Source of the DNA: Dittrichia graveolens
Lineage: Eukaryota > Streptophyta > Magnoliopsida > Asterales > Asteraceae
NCBI GenBank assembly: GCA_038502395.1
Contig: JARJIL010000003.1
Span: forward strand, 39,044,001-39,108,000
Length of the DNA stretch: 64,000 nt
Direction of reading: 5' to 3'
The notes beneath the pieces are model-generated. The model did not search any database, was not told the DNA's origin, and worked only from the letters and a program-made list of their open reading frames with translations. This document shows positions 1-11,533 of this stretch, in pieces; the stretch's first letter is position 1, and every line of letters starts with the position of its first letter. The translations under genes were made by a program, and so were the position numbers.

Positions 1-109
1 AATATCTAAGATACGAATATATGCATACAAGCAAATGAATTAACCGAAACATGCAAACTCATAAGAAAATTACATATTTAACATAACTAGTTTAGATATT
101 AGGAAATTG

Positions 110-700
110 AACCTTGCTTCATCCAATGGTTTTGTAAACAAAACTGCTAACTGAAGATCGGTGTTGATATAGTTCATAAAAATCCTTTTATTTTGAAAAT
201 TATCTCTTAAGAAATGACGTCTGATCTCAATATGCTTTGTTTTTTAATGCATCACTTGATTGTTTGAGATTGAAATGACAATTGTGTTGTCACAAAGAAT
301 CGGAGTGTCATCATAATTTATATCATAGTCTAGGAGCTGATTTAGAACCACAGAATTTGAGCGCAACAACTACCTGGAGCTATGTATTCAGCTTCAGCAG
401 TAGATGTTAATACTGAATTCTGCTTCTTGCTAGACTAGCTGACTAGTCTTCCTCTTAGTAACCGACATCCTCCTGAAGTACTGTTTTTGTCTAGCGTACA
501 TCCTGCAAAATCAGAATTAGTGTATCCAACTAACTCAAAAGCTGAGTCATTGGGGTACCAAAGACCTAGATTAGGAGTTCCGTTGAGATACCTGAAAATT
601 CTTTTAACCGCAGAAAGATGTGATTCTTTGGGATAAGCTTGATATCTTGCACAAAGATATGTTAAAAACATATTATCCGGTCTACTTGAAGTTAAGTTTT
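110..700 (-). pseudogene. copia RNase H and RT C-terminus (broken)
   Basis: Translating the minus strand gives the end of the RT domain (ARYQAYPKESHL, VKRIFRYLNG) and RNase H with GYTNSDFAGC, STAEAEYIA and the terminal KTKHIEIRRHFLRD block near 200-240. Several in-frame stops interrupt it, among them one just after the segment at 435-671 and one within QVMH*KTKH. In a working element this domain removes the RNA strand during reverse transcription. Downstream, TKPLDE near 115-130 is the usual RNase H tail. Confidence 0.8.
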
Positions 701-1330
701 AAAGTGATTCTATCATGTCTCTATAAGAAGTTATGTTCACTGATTTTTCATGAGTGTCCTTTCCTAACTTAAGGGCAGTGGACATAGGTGTTTTCATTAA
801 AGAACAATTATCAAATTCAAACTTCTTAAGTAAATCATTGATATACTTTCTTTGATGAAAAAAAATTCTTTTTATTTCTTGTTTAATTTGTAAAACCAAG
901 AAAGTAATTTAACTCGCCTATAATGCACATTTGGTAATTTTCAGACATGAGTTTCAAAAACATTTTACATAGTTCTAAATTTGTAGACCCATATATAATA
1001 TTGTCTACATATATTTTCACAAGTATCACATCAGCTTTGTACTTCTTGATTAATAAAGTGCTATCAATGCATCCTCTTGTAAAACCTTATATGATAAGAA
1101 ATGAATATAGTGTATCATACCAGGCTCTTGGAGCTTGTTGCAAACCATACAAAACTTTGTTTAAAAAGTAAAAATGGTCAGGAAGCTTGGAATCTTCAAA
1201 ACCTGGATGTTTTTTGATATACAGCTCGTCTTTCAAATCTCCATTTAGAAATGCATTCTTCACATCCATTTGGAATACTTTGAAGTCTTTAAAGGTAGCA
1301 TAGACTAAGAACAGCCTGATAGCTTCTAGT
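700..1330 (-). pseudogene. copia reverse transcriptase (broken)
   Basis: Contains MDVKNAFLNGDL and GLQQAPRAWYD (minus strand, 1087-1269), two standard copia RT blocks. Further along, in another frame, the catalytic box reads YVDNIIYGST near 995-1020, so the second aspartate of YVDD is asparagine. A frameshift separates the two blocks, and the last part (699-899) keeps FFHQRKYINDLLKKF and CSLMKTPM. Both the frameshift and the active-site change make it inactive. Confidence 0.8.
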
Positions 1331-2089
1331 TTTGCAACTTGCCTTATTTCAGAGGACTAAGCCTTGTTCATCCATCTTATTTCTACACACCCACCTTGAA
1401 AATGATAGACTTGTCCTTAGGTCTAGGCACAAGGGTCCAAACATTGTTTCTTGAAAATTTTTCCAGTTCTTCTTGCACGACATTAGTCCAGTGGGGATCT
1501 CTTTAGGCTTCATCAATATTTTTAGGTTCAGTCATTGACACAAATCCAGAGAATAGATAGAACTTGCATGTTTTTTATCTTGTTCTCACTAAATCCTTTA
1601 TGTTGCCGATTACCAGATCATGTGGATGATATATATTGTTTTTAAAGGTGGTTTGGATATTTGAGGGATTATGGGAATCTTGGATCTGAATGGTTGAAGT
1701 TGTTTAAAGGTCAGTTGTTGTGTTTTCTTCTTTAGCTAAACCAACTTCAGTGGTAGTTTCACTGGATATCCTTACTGAAGATGGAATATCTGTAATAGAA
1801 TTACATTATATTGGCGTTGAACCACTCATAAAATCATTCAAGAGAGGGACATATTTGGTTGAACGGGAATGTGTATGTATGGGAGTTTGGTTTAAAACAG
1901 GTTCATCTAAATTATCTTCAGTAATTGGTGAACATGGACCATCCTGTCTGAAGAGGCTTCTCTAGTTTGCATTAGGTCATTAGATTCTTCACCTAAAACA
2001 TGATTAGTAGAATAGGAAGCAACAAAGTCATTTTCGTTAACATTTACATTGATGGATTCTTCAATGACTTTGGTTCAAAGGTTGTAAAT

Positions 2090-2960
2090 TCTGTAAGCAT
2101 TGGAGATAACAGAATATCCAACGAATACTCCTTATTAGCTTTAGGTGCAAACTTCTACAACTGATCTTTCTGATTGAGAATGAAACACTAACAACCAAAG
2201 ATATGTAGAAAGCTTATGCTTGGTTTCCTTCCCTTCAGCACACTTCATATAGAGTTTTATTGTGCCTTTTGAGTATAAGGTATCTGTTCTGATTGAAACA
2301 GGCACAGTTCACAGCTTATGTCCAAAAATTGTAATTTAGCCCACTCTCACACAACATGGTTCTGACAGCTTCAATAAGCGTTCTATTTCTTCTTTCAGCT
2401 ATGCCAATCTGTTGTGGAGTTCTTTGAGCAGAGAAGTTTTGAGATATCTCTTTTTCATGATTGGATTTTTGAACTCAGTTCCATGATCACTTCTCATGAT
2501 CCTTACTAAGTTTCCATTCATCAGTTCCATCATTTTGATAAAGCAAATGATATCAGCAACCTCACTCTTAGTTCTTAGGAGGAACACACAAGTGTATTTT
2601 GAGAATTCATCCACCATAACTAAGACATACTTACTTCTACTAAAACTAGCAATTACAATAGGACCAAATAGATCAGTGTGTAACATGTAGAATGGTTCAG
2701 TAATAGAGAAGGCTTGCTTAGATGAAAAAGATGTTTTGTGCTGCTTTCCTTTCTCACATGCACGCAAAGATTTGGGCTTAGCATAAGTCAGTGAAGGTAG
2801 TCTTGACACTAATTCATCATCGCTTAGCTTATTGATATTCTTAAAATTTAAGAAAGCCTTTTTCTACAACAACTAGTTTGTATCTGTTATATATTTTTGG
2901 AGTACAAACAAGTTTTCTTTGCAGGATCACTAGAAGACATGTCTAAGATATACCATTTTT
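2090..2960 (-). pseudogene. copia integrase core (broken)
   Basis: The open segment 2399-2809 shows the first two catalytic aspartates in LHTDLFGP and MRSDHGTEF. The third catalytic residue, in GIAERRNRTL, lies near 2360-2400 in a different frame, so a frameshift breaks the D-D-E core. This enzyme would join element cDNA to host DNA. The region between here and Gag (2960-3990) is too decayed for a clear protease. Confidence 0.8.
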
Positions 2961-3941
2961 GGTTCTTTTGGCACTTAGCACTTCTTTGCCTTCATTATTG
3001 AATGTGGAACCCTTGTCTTATTGAAATGGACTTCATTATCTCCTTCACACAATTGACTTATGCTTATGAGATTATATTCACATTATGAAGTTCTCCATAA
3101 CATTCGGTCTGGCCATGGTTGTTATCACTGAATGTTACTTTAGGACCTTCTTCCTTCTTGTAGTTACTAAGTAGGGTTTTGTGGCCTGTCATGTTTCTTG
3201 AACAACCACTATCTACGTATCAAGTGTTGTTACCCTGATCATATATGATTGAAAGAAGGATTAGTAACACTTTGGGCCTCCACTAATTAGTGGATCCCTA
3301 TGGATTTCACTTAGCTTTCACAATATTTCAGGTTTCTTATGTAATATAGGAACAACCATATTTGCAGTACAAGTCCACTGTTTTGATTTCCCTTCTTAAA
3401 TACATTCAAAGGCCTTATGTTCTTTACTTCCACACTTATAACATTTTTTATTTTTTGTGACTCTAGAGTTTTGAACAATATATTTAGAGTGCCCCTGAGT
3501 TACCTGATCAGTCCTCTTATGAGTATGGGTCATCAGCTGATTGAGTTGTCCACTCAATTTCTAAAGTTGATCCTATATGTTTTCGAGGTCTTTCTTACAT
3601 GCATCTTAGATTGATCTTTAGGTTTGAAAATTTTCTAACCTAACCTTGATGTGGAAGGTTTAGAGGTCGTGAGATTATCACGACTCTTACTCATAGTCTT
3701 CCTATTGAAAAAGAATTAAGTACTTCACTATCAGTTGAGCTGTGAGTAGAAGATCTATGACCGGTTAACAAACCATCAGCTTGCTTAAGACTTGAGTTTA
3801 AGATCTATGATCGGTTAACAAACCATCAGCTTGCTTAAGACTTGAGGTTAAGTCATATATTTGAAAGGATGGACAAAAGAATGTCCCTTTGGTATAAACA
3901 TATGATTCCTTACCATTACTTACATCCTTTGAACTTATTTT

Positions 3942-5940
3942 CTAATTAACAGTAGTATTTTTGCATTCTGAAATTAGCACAGAAGTTAAATCATCTGTGG
4001 GAGTGATTAAGTTTTTCTTGTAAGCGCTTTGACTTTTAACAAACCTATTTGTGAGCACACACTTTCCTTTAACAAATTTGTCAAAAGCTTGTGGTAGAAT
4101 GTCAACTTTTTCTAAGATATTTATATTCTTATTAAAATCAACACAATTAGCAGCTTTAGAGTAATATCCTCTTATGATAGCTTGAACTTGTTTGGGAATG
4201 TACTCCTTGACATACTGAGTGATCTTTTCAGAAGAGACACACCAAGACTTCACTATTTTTTGAAGGTCGTTAAACCTTTAAGTTGCTTCATTGGTTTCTT
4301 TTATTAAGACTTCATTAAATATCTTTTGATTCGCTAGTTCATCTTTCGTTGTTGTTATCTATTTTAGTTCATCATCTTTAAGAGTTAATTTCTCCTTGAG
4401 TTATATTATTTATGCTTTTAGCCTCTTTTCTCGTTTAATAGCAAATTAGAAATCAAAACACAAGTAATCAAACATGGAGTTCTATTCATTTTCATCATAA
4501 CGTACAAATTTACCAATATGATACATAGGAGAAGGATACTAGTTGGTGGTTGTGCATACTTTGGCTACATGTTTCATATCCTCATCAAATGAGCTACTTC
4601 CACAAGTTTTGGCGATTAGACAAAGCTTGGCAGAGATCTTCTCATCTTCTTCTAGAGATAGATATTCCTCAACCCAGTCTTCCTCTTTAGCCATCAACAC
4701 TATTTCTTGGGTTTTCCTCTTTTTCTTTTCTAGAATAATAGCAAAAAGCTTTTTATACTTAGTTTCAAAGTCCAATTTGCCTTCTTGCTTGGACACAGCT
4801 TTTAGTCCAGAGGCACTCTTGGATCTACAGTCACTTGCAATGTGACCAATCCTGCCACCAGAGTAGCACTCAGTTGTGGAGGCATCAAAAGATTATCCAA
4901 ATTTAGCTTTAGCATCTTTTGGAATCTTCTTGCTAAAATTTTTAACACCCTTTCCTTTTTTAAATGGTTTGAACTTCATAACTAGCATGGCAGCTTGTTC
5001 AATGACTGCCTAAAGACTCTCTATGTCTTCTTACTCTACAACCTCTTCCTTAGCTTCACTCTCCTCATTTTCTTCATCTTCACTCGAGTTTTCATCAACA
5101 AATGAAAAAATCCTCAACCGACTATCTTTTGAGACATGGGTAGTGGATTAAGTTTTAACCACTTTCTTAATCTATTGGGTGGCCATCTTCCTTTGCTTGG
5201 TAGAATACTCATGGTTCAAAAGATTACCATAAAACTCAACAAGGGACATAGCATTTATCCTTTCACCATGTCCAAGTATAGTGAAAAAGTGATCCCAATA
5301 CTATGGAAGAGAGTCTAAGAACTTGTTAACCAAGACAAAAGTTGCTCTTGTTTAGATCTACCCTTTTAAGATCATTAATTAGGCAGTTGAACCTGGTGTA
5401 TGTTTGAGTAACACTTTCACCTTTGTGAGTAAAGAAGAACTCATACTCACGGTTTAGAAGAAGCTTTTTGTTTTCTTTAACTTCCTCTTTGCTTTCATAG
5501 GCAATGGTCAGAGTATCTATCATCTCTTTAACTAAAACACAGTTGAGAACTTGATGATATATTTCATTTGGAAGATCAGAGACAATGGCAGACCTAGCTT
5601 TGACGTCATGGTTTACCGGTCACTTATCTTTTTCAGACCATTGGTGAATGGGCTTTGTTATTACCCTTTTAGTAGAGTTTTGATCACTAGACTCTACAGT
5701 TATACTGAGGATGGACACAGGAACATAAGGACCATTCCAAACAATTTCCAACATTTGAATGTCTAAATTAGAAAGAAGAGAAGAGTCTACTTTTCCATAT
5801 GGAAAAATTCTCAATATCAAACATGGGAAACCTTCTGAGTGAACAAGTGTTTGGCATGTTTACTAAAGTAGATGATGAGGCTCTTTGGTGAGGGGTAGAA
5901 GCAGTTGTAGAGTAAGCAAAACAGATCAAGATATGGATTA
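3942..5940 (-). pseudogene. SIRE-like copia Gag (broken)
   Basis: Pieces of a capsid/nucleocapsid protein in several frames. The segment 5326-5523 (ESKEEVKENKKLLLNREYEFF, then GESVTQTYTRFNCLINDLK) matches the conserved Gag capsid block of SIRE-type elements. At about 4826-4870 a zinc knuckle reads CYSGGRIGHIASDC: the second of the CX2CX4HX4C cysteines is glycine. Lysine-rich and acidic segments follow (4539-4796), and 3942-4253 is a spacer of unknown role. Stops and frameshifts are frequent. Confidence 0.7.
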
Positions 5941-5962
5941 TATAACCTACTTTGATACCGGT

Positions 5963-7474
5963 TGTTAGTCCCGCATTGAGTACGCAACAACAAATATTTG
6001 TAGAAGGGGGGTTGACTACAAACTTAAACTTTTAAATTTAAATGCATACGCTTATACTTTTAATATAATTCTTATTGATATGAATAAAGAATTAAATATA
6101 TGAAGAAGCAGAAATTCCAAATACAATAAAAGGTGGCAACTAAAATGTCTAACACATAGACAAACTTCTCTAAAACAACTAATGTTTAAGAGGTCCAATA
6201 TATGGACAAGTTTTTCTACACTTTTACTAACTCTACAAACTTTCTCTTGCTTAAAAGCTAGAAGCTTGTTCTTCGAGAGAGATTTCCAATGTGTGTAGTT
6301 CCGGTGTGTATGCATGTTGAGAATGCATATCTATTTATAGAAGTCTTGGCAGTAAGATAGAAGTTAGGGAACCAAGTGGTGTATTAAAGATAATATTAAT
6401 TATAGGAGTAAGTTGGTGAAAAGTAATATATTTTATTTTTTAAATAAAATAATTTTACTTTTCTAGTGAGAGATCACCCATTTGCAAATATAGTAATATT
6501 GTCTTTTATACCTTTGTGCCTCGTAACACTAAACTTCTCTTTTCATGCTAGTTATTTAATTGACAACCATGCTTATTCAGATCTAACCTTACCAAATATG
6601 TAGTTGCCAGTCATACTTGATTAAATGAGCAAATCTTCAAGATTTTCTTTTTGAAAGTAACTTTAAACCTTTCAGGAGTAAAGTTCTATTCTCTTTTCCT
6701 TTGAAGGTACAAATAGTGCAAATACTTTTACATATGGAATATCTAAGTCATAATAGAACAACACATGTTCAGTCTATGACTTAAAACGAATTACATTATA
6801 TAACATAGTATGTTAATGAATCAGTTAGGACATATATCATGACTTCAGCTAGAAAAAACGTACTAAACTGACATAATAGATAGACTCAGCCTAAATGTTG
6901 AAACGTTTAGTAGATCGTTGAAGAATGAACTAACGATAAAGATCAATCATGGAAAGTTCAGATGATAAAGATCAAGCATGGAAAGTTAAGATGAAAAAGA
7001 TCGATCACAAACGGTTCAGATGATAAAGTTATATCATGGAAACTTCAGATGATCATCCCGTTTGACTGAAAAGAGTGTAAATCTTATCACCTTAGATATA
7101 TCTATCATAATATAACTAAGTTTTGAAAGGGTATACTTAGCTAAATGGGTTAGATGCTTCAGCTGAACAAAGGGTTGCTCAACTGATCACACTGATGTTT
7201 AACCGATCCTCTGAGTCATTCAGCTGATGTGGCTTCAGATATTCAGCGAATGGTCTTCTACACTTGTATTTTCTTCGGATGTTATCTTCGACTAATAATT
7301 AGTACTTTATCTAGTCTCCGATGATACTCTATAATTTGTAATTGATAAGTCAAAAACTAAACAACACATGTTTAATTTCATTCTAGGTCATTACTAAAGA
7401 TCTGGATTTGTTAACATCAATGTATTTCAATAGACGGACTTGATTATTGGATTCAAATGATTATCTCCCTAACA
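5963..7474 (-). repeat. 5' LTR of the left SIRE-like element
   Basis: 1512-bp LTR bounded by TGTTAG (5963) and CTAACA (ending 7474), the TG...CA inverted ends of a copia LTR. It adjoins the primer site at 5951-5961. A minus-strand TATA box (TATAAATAG) sits at about 6330-6340, which makes 6340-7474 the U3 part and 5963-6310 R-U5. Outer flank is 7475 onward, inside another SIRE-like element. The partner LTR is outside the window. Confidence 0.75.
6905..7060 (-). repeat. short tandem repeats in U3 of the SIRE-like LTR
   Basis: About four imperfect units of roughly 35 bp built on GATAAAGATCAATCATGGAA and GTTCAGAT. They lie in the U3 part upstream of the TATA box and so may be promoter-proximal enhancer-type repeats; that role is inference. 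A second motif group (CAGCTGA, AACCGATC) follows at 7155-7250. Confidence 0.6.
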
Positions 7475-10285
7475 GGTGGCCATGTACAAAATGCAATAAA
7501 TCAACTCAATGGCTGACTTTCAAGGAATTGAAACTATGGTTATTCATGTTGCTTTGTTGAGAATGATGGATCAGGAAAGTGAGGTAGTTCAGACATGTAT
7601 GAGAGATAATTGTATAACCCCTATGGAGCAGCATGAACCTGATGATCCCTGGGGCCATAGAAGCCAGTGAGGGTCAATCTAGCGGTTTAGAAGGTGAGGA
7701 GCAAGGGGATGCTTCTGGCAGGGTAGAGCCTGAGATATAAAATACCAAGAGGGATGGTGAAGTTGGTGAAGGTGGAGTGATCCATGAGAGTGGGTGTTGG
7801 GGATTTTGATCCATTTATTAAGAAAGTTGTAACATCCCGCTGAAGCTTAAGTGAAAAACTAAGTGTTGATTCTGAACGAACACCATCGACTCAATCTACT
7901 TTTGAAGCTGATCCAGATGTGATTCAAAACTTGCCTAATTATGTCAAATCTTCGATGATTTAGACATGAACTTTGATAAGGATGAAGAAGCTGGTCCTAC
8001 TGGACGCACAACTCCAACACTGATTTCCCCATAACACATTTTTGAAAAGCCAGTTGCATCTACCTCATCCTATGAACCTAATGAATTATATGATGATGAG
8101 ACATACAAATAGTTCTATGAGGAGGATAACATACTTGAGACTGAAACCGCTGTTCATGATCCGAATTTGGAAATCATAGACGAAGAGAGTGAAAAGACTG
8201 AGAGTGACATAGAAGTGAGAAAAGAAAATGCTAAAAGTGAGGGACCCCTTGCCATACTGAGTTGAGTAGCCACATCTGCTACTCGACTGAATTTGTTTCA
8301 ATCTGGTATTGAAACAGACACTATCAACCCAGCAGTTCAAGCACATATCCCCTACAGCCACTCAACATTCTCCCAAAAGTCAACTGTTTAATTGCACACA
8401 TAATTCATACAAACACTACCGGCTACTCATTCGGAGTTTGCTGGTATTGAAATCAGTAGACCATCTCTACAGTCTACATCTGTCTTTCATTCACAATAGA
8501 GTCTAGTTCAACTTGTGCAAAGTATATCTCTTTTGACTAGGACACGAGTTGATACATATACACATCTTCATGATGTATCCGGAACATCTGTAGTAGCACC
8601 TGTTATAGGTCAACCACGAGAATCAGATAGAAGTCCTACCAGCGCTACCATTTTGCCAACATTGATTGTAGGCCACACAATTGCTTCAACTAGTGTGGCA
8701 ACAGGTAATCTAAGTGATCCATGTGTTACCCCTCAACTTAAAAGATACATTGATGAATCTAAACTGAACCAAATAGCTGGCTCCTGGAATCTATTAAAAC
8801 CCAACATGTTGCTGAGAAGGATTATAACATTGATGAACTCCAAAATCTCCTACTTGCCAAACTGAATAGCCTTCACACCCTAACCAAGAATAGCGGGATC
8901 TAATTTCATCCCTAAACACTAAGCCAACGCAAACATGCAGCCTAAACACCTTCAAAGATGATATCCTTACGGTTGTTTCCAAAATGACTGAAACTATTAC
9001 ATAAACCTTATCTAAATTTGGAAAATGAATTGATGTTCTGGAAACCATCTGCAAGTCCTAAATTGAAACACTTAAGCATAAGCATGACAATTGTGATGAT
9101 CAAGATCATCCTGAGTTGGAGAAAAGGAGATTGTATATGGGACGTCCGATTTTGCAAAGATCTAGTGTTGTACCACAAATTGAGTTCCCGTCTGGTGGTA
9201 CTCAAATTAAAGAAGAGGAATAAGGGAGGATCATCTTACTGTTTCTGGGTCAATGGTTGAAAAGCCTTTGATGTCATTGATGGAATAAGCGGAAGAAAGG
9301 GCGGTAAAAGCTAATCTGGATCACATTATATCTCAAACCAATAGAGAGCTGCTAGAAATATTCCCTCCCGAGCAAGGTCAATCTAATGTTGGACCCAAAG
9401 ATCTAATCAACTTGGAAAAAGAGAAAGCAGAAAGAGCAAAAGGGAGAGAGGGAGCAGAATGGAAAATTCCAGAGACTTATCATGGTATCCCAAAACCTCC
9501 TCTAGTCCTTCCATGTCCTTTAATCCAAATTGTTGGAACTAGGGATGCCATGAATAAACCTCAGATCATATGGACAAACAGAGGCATCAATGCTACATTT
9601 CTTGAGGATAGAGTTCAAGAGATCTACACAAATCAGTTGGAAGAAATGTCAGACTTTGAGTTCATTGGTATAAAAGATGCGGATGAAGTTAGATACAAAT
9701 TCATAATGGTTCATCATGCTTCTATGAAAGAAGATATGGAGTCAAGGCACATGATTATCAGGCTAAACCATGTAACGCTATCAACGATCATACATTATAA
9801 AATGGTGCACTTCCATGTCACGAGGGTAGATGGAAAAGTGTATGAGTTTAATAAGTGTGACCTTAGACACATTAACATGGACGATATCGTCTTTATGCAT
9901 GACTTTCTTGAAACAAAGCTAGAAAAAATTCTTAGGAAAGAATCGGGTTTTCTGTGCTAAAGGACTTTATGAGAAAAAGAATCATGGTAGCACAGTATAA
10001 GATGTACAAGGGGTTGAAAGTGATCTTAGAAAGATAAATTTACTCACACCAAATCAGACCCATTCAAAGTTTGACTAACTTAAGAAACTTCAGATGGAAC
10101 TATCAACTATTAGTGCTTGAAGCTTGCTAGAAAAATTAAGATGAATCTACAAACAATGCCTCTTGAAGGACAAGTAAGGATTGAAAGGATTAGGCAGGTG
10201 GAAGGAAAAAGGGCTGAATGGAGAATGATAAGATCGTGGGAATCAATCTTTGTAAAGGGAAACAAATGAACAATCACAATACTAC
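7475..10285 (+). mobile_element. 3' internal region of a plus-strand SIRE-like copia element (extra 3' ORF)
   Basis: Interrupted on the left by the minus-strand element ending at 7474. Translation gives a decayed acidic, Ser/Thr/Pro-rich region (about 8080-8760) and then a better kept C-terminal domain (9412-9960). The text around 8160-8400 (SEGPLAIL, VATSAT, GIETDTINP) aligns with the minus-strand copy at 40800-41100 (AEGPPSPKS, EATSAI, GIEATTVIP), which shows both are the same ORF family. The element ends in a polypurine tract and LTR start. I assign it to the 3' extra ORF of SIRE-type elements, sometimes called env-like; nothing here proves an envelope function. Confidence 0.7.
9268..9960 (+). 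pseudogene. C-terminal domain of SIRE-type 3' ORF
   Basis: The open part 9412-9960 (182 aa) begins within a longer decayed frame; HIISQTNRELLEIFPPEQ just upstream matches GISEEVHQFFPPEPKK in the minus-strand copy. Shared blocks with 38774-39729 are LEDR, then RYK or RYN, then V-x-RVD, then a D/E-rich segment with DLRH or DFRH, and DIVF or DIEF followed by a leucine-rich tail. Function is unknown. After 9960 homologous text continues with a frameshift (FMRKRIMVAQ) and stops, so this copy is dead. Confidence 0.65.
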
Positions 10286-10297
10286 AAAAGGGGGAGA
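10286..10297 (+). promoter_or_regulatory. polypurine tract of plus-strand SIRE-like element
   Basis: AAAAGGGGGAGA immediately before T-TGTTAG, the classic copia polypurine tract that primes plus-strand DNA synthesis and marks the start of the 3' LTR. Confidence 0.8.
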
Positions 10298-10298
10298 T

Positions 10299-10550
10299 TG
10301 TTAGAACTTTAATCTGTAGCATTGTCAATTGAATATGTAGTAATCCGGTTGTGTATCAACCGAAGTTTAGTCATGCCTTCCTTGGTCCTTAGAGGACTTT
10401 TCAATGTAAAAGGCGTGGCCTATAGTCTTTGTAAGCCTTTCGGCTGTGGAGCTCCTGCAATTCAATAGACATATTTTACACTTGTAAGTGTGTGTTGAGA
10501 ACCTTCTACTACCGAGTTCTTCATTTCTCTAATAGATCTTCATCTAACTT
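10299..10550 (+). repeat. 3' LTR of plus-strand SIRE-like element (right end approximate)
   Basis: Begins TGTTAG directly after the polypurine tract. Contains GGCGTGGCCTATA, similar to the promoter part of the LTR at 29999-30182. The end is placed near CATCTAAC (about 10550), because ABC-transporter exon sequence starts at about 10573; no second LTR is in the window to fix the border. Confidence 0.5.
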
Positions 10551-10572
10551 CTTTATTTTAGGATATTCAATT

Positions 10573-10969
10573 TTATAACTCAAGCTCGTTTGTAGCCAAT
10601 ACAAGTAAAGTCAACAATGTTGTTGCTTCAGTTTTATGACTTCTTGACCAAAAGTTAAAAAGAAACTATACCGATGATTTTGGTATCACGCTAGAAAACA
10701 TGAATGAGGATATCAAGTTTGGTCATGTTAGTTTCATGTATCCTTCTAGACCTTCATTCTAACCTCAAGAACCTTTGTTGGACACTCTTTACAACCATAT
10801 GATAGTTCAAAGAAAAAGTGGAAAATCGATATTGATTTCTCTGTTGCAAAGCTTCTATGATGCTGACAAGGGCCATATTTCCTTTGATGGAGTGAATATT
10901 CAAAACAGGAAGTGAAATGGTTAAGGCAGCAAATGGGTCTAGTAGGCCAAGAGCCATTCTTGTTTAATG
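10573..10969 (+). pseudogene. ABC transporter B-family (MDR/P-glycoprotein) nucleotide-binding domain fragment
   Basis: Plus-strand translation reads NSSSFVANTSKVNNVVASVL, then a stop, LLDQKLK, DDFGITLENMNEDIKFGHVS and FMYPSRP, another stop, SGKSILISLLQSFYDADKGH and ISFDGVNIQ, then after a frameshift KWLRQQMGLVGQEPFLFND. This is the linker plus Walker A region (GxSGSGKS reduced to KSGKS) through the Q-loop of a plant ABCB exporter, an ATP-driven membrane pump. An AG acceptor-like TTTATTTTAG precedes it. Two or more stops, a frameshift and a small deletion make it a relic. It ends abruptly at 10969 and the rest of the gene is not here. It could be gene capture or an exon of a dead gene invaded by the SIRE-like element. 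Confidence 0.8.
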
Positions 10970-11533
10970 ACAGAAGGAAGGGTCCTATCCTAGGTCAATT
11001 GTTGAATTTTAGGCTTGAGGACACACATGGTCTTTATAGGGGCCTTATTAATAAAGAATATGTTATGGGTCCTTTTTTTATTATACCTTTAGCCCATTAG
11101 GTCTGGCATATTAGGTTAGAAGTTGTTATATATAGTTGATTGAGGAAAAACAAGGGGAGTGTAAGTTCATTTTCCCATTTTTAGGTCTCGGCTGTGTAAG
11201 CTTGGGTAGGAAGAGTTCCACGTTGGATCTGTTCTAATTTTGGTAGGTGCGGTTTCCCTTTTCTGATTCGCTCTTGTATTTCCACTTAGTTCCATAGTAA
11301 TCAGTCGACTACTTTACTTCATCTTAGTTTTCTTTTTATTCTATTGTTATTGGAATCGATTCCTACCAGAAGAACACTAGATTAGAAGTCAGATAATCAA
11401 ACATACTAGCATTGTTAAATCATTTATTTGCAATGATCATCATGATGCTCTTGATTTTAGACTTTTAGTAGAGAAGGCTCTTGTGACTTTTTCATGTTGT
11501 GGGTGGGTATTCTTTAACCTAAACTGGGGGAGG
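10970..11533. other. unassigned sequence, possibly a decayed LTR
   Basis: No coding signal. It has a TATATATAG box near 11134, a GGAATCGATTCC palindrome at 11352-11363 and ends with CCTAAACTGGGGGAGG, which looks like a gypsy polypurine tract. These suggest remnants of an old LTR element but I cannot define borders. Confidence 0.35.

Larger units (their letters stand above)
1..5962 (-). mobile_element. SIRE/Maximus-like Ty1/copia element, internal region (left end outside window)
   Basis: Minus-strand copia internal region in the order Gag, integrase, reverse transcriptase, RNase H reading from right to left, ending at a 5' LTR (5963-7474). Every domain is interrupted by stops and frameshifts, so this is a dead copy. 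The RNase H/RT residues (ARYQA, VKRIFRYL, GLWYP, TSGGC) are typical of the SIRE/Maximus lineage as I know it. The 3' LTR and any extra 3' ORF lie left of base 1. Next to the LTR, 5951-5961 reads as a degenerate tRNA-Met-type primer site on the minus strand (GGTATCAAAG). Confidence 0.85.

Noticed and set aside
1720..1965. 81-aa plus-strand frame
   Set aside because: Antisense shadow of the decayed minus-strand copia pol region.
10912..11100. 62-aa plus-strand frame as a small gene
   Set aside because: Its first third is the frameshifted end of the ABC transporter relic and the rest is anonymous.
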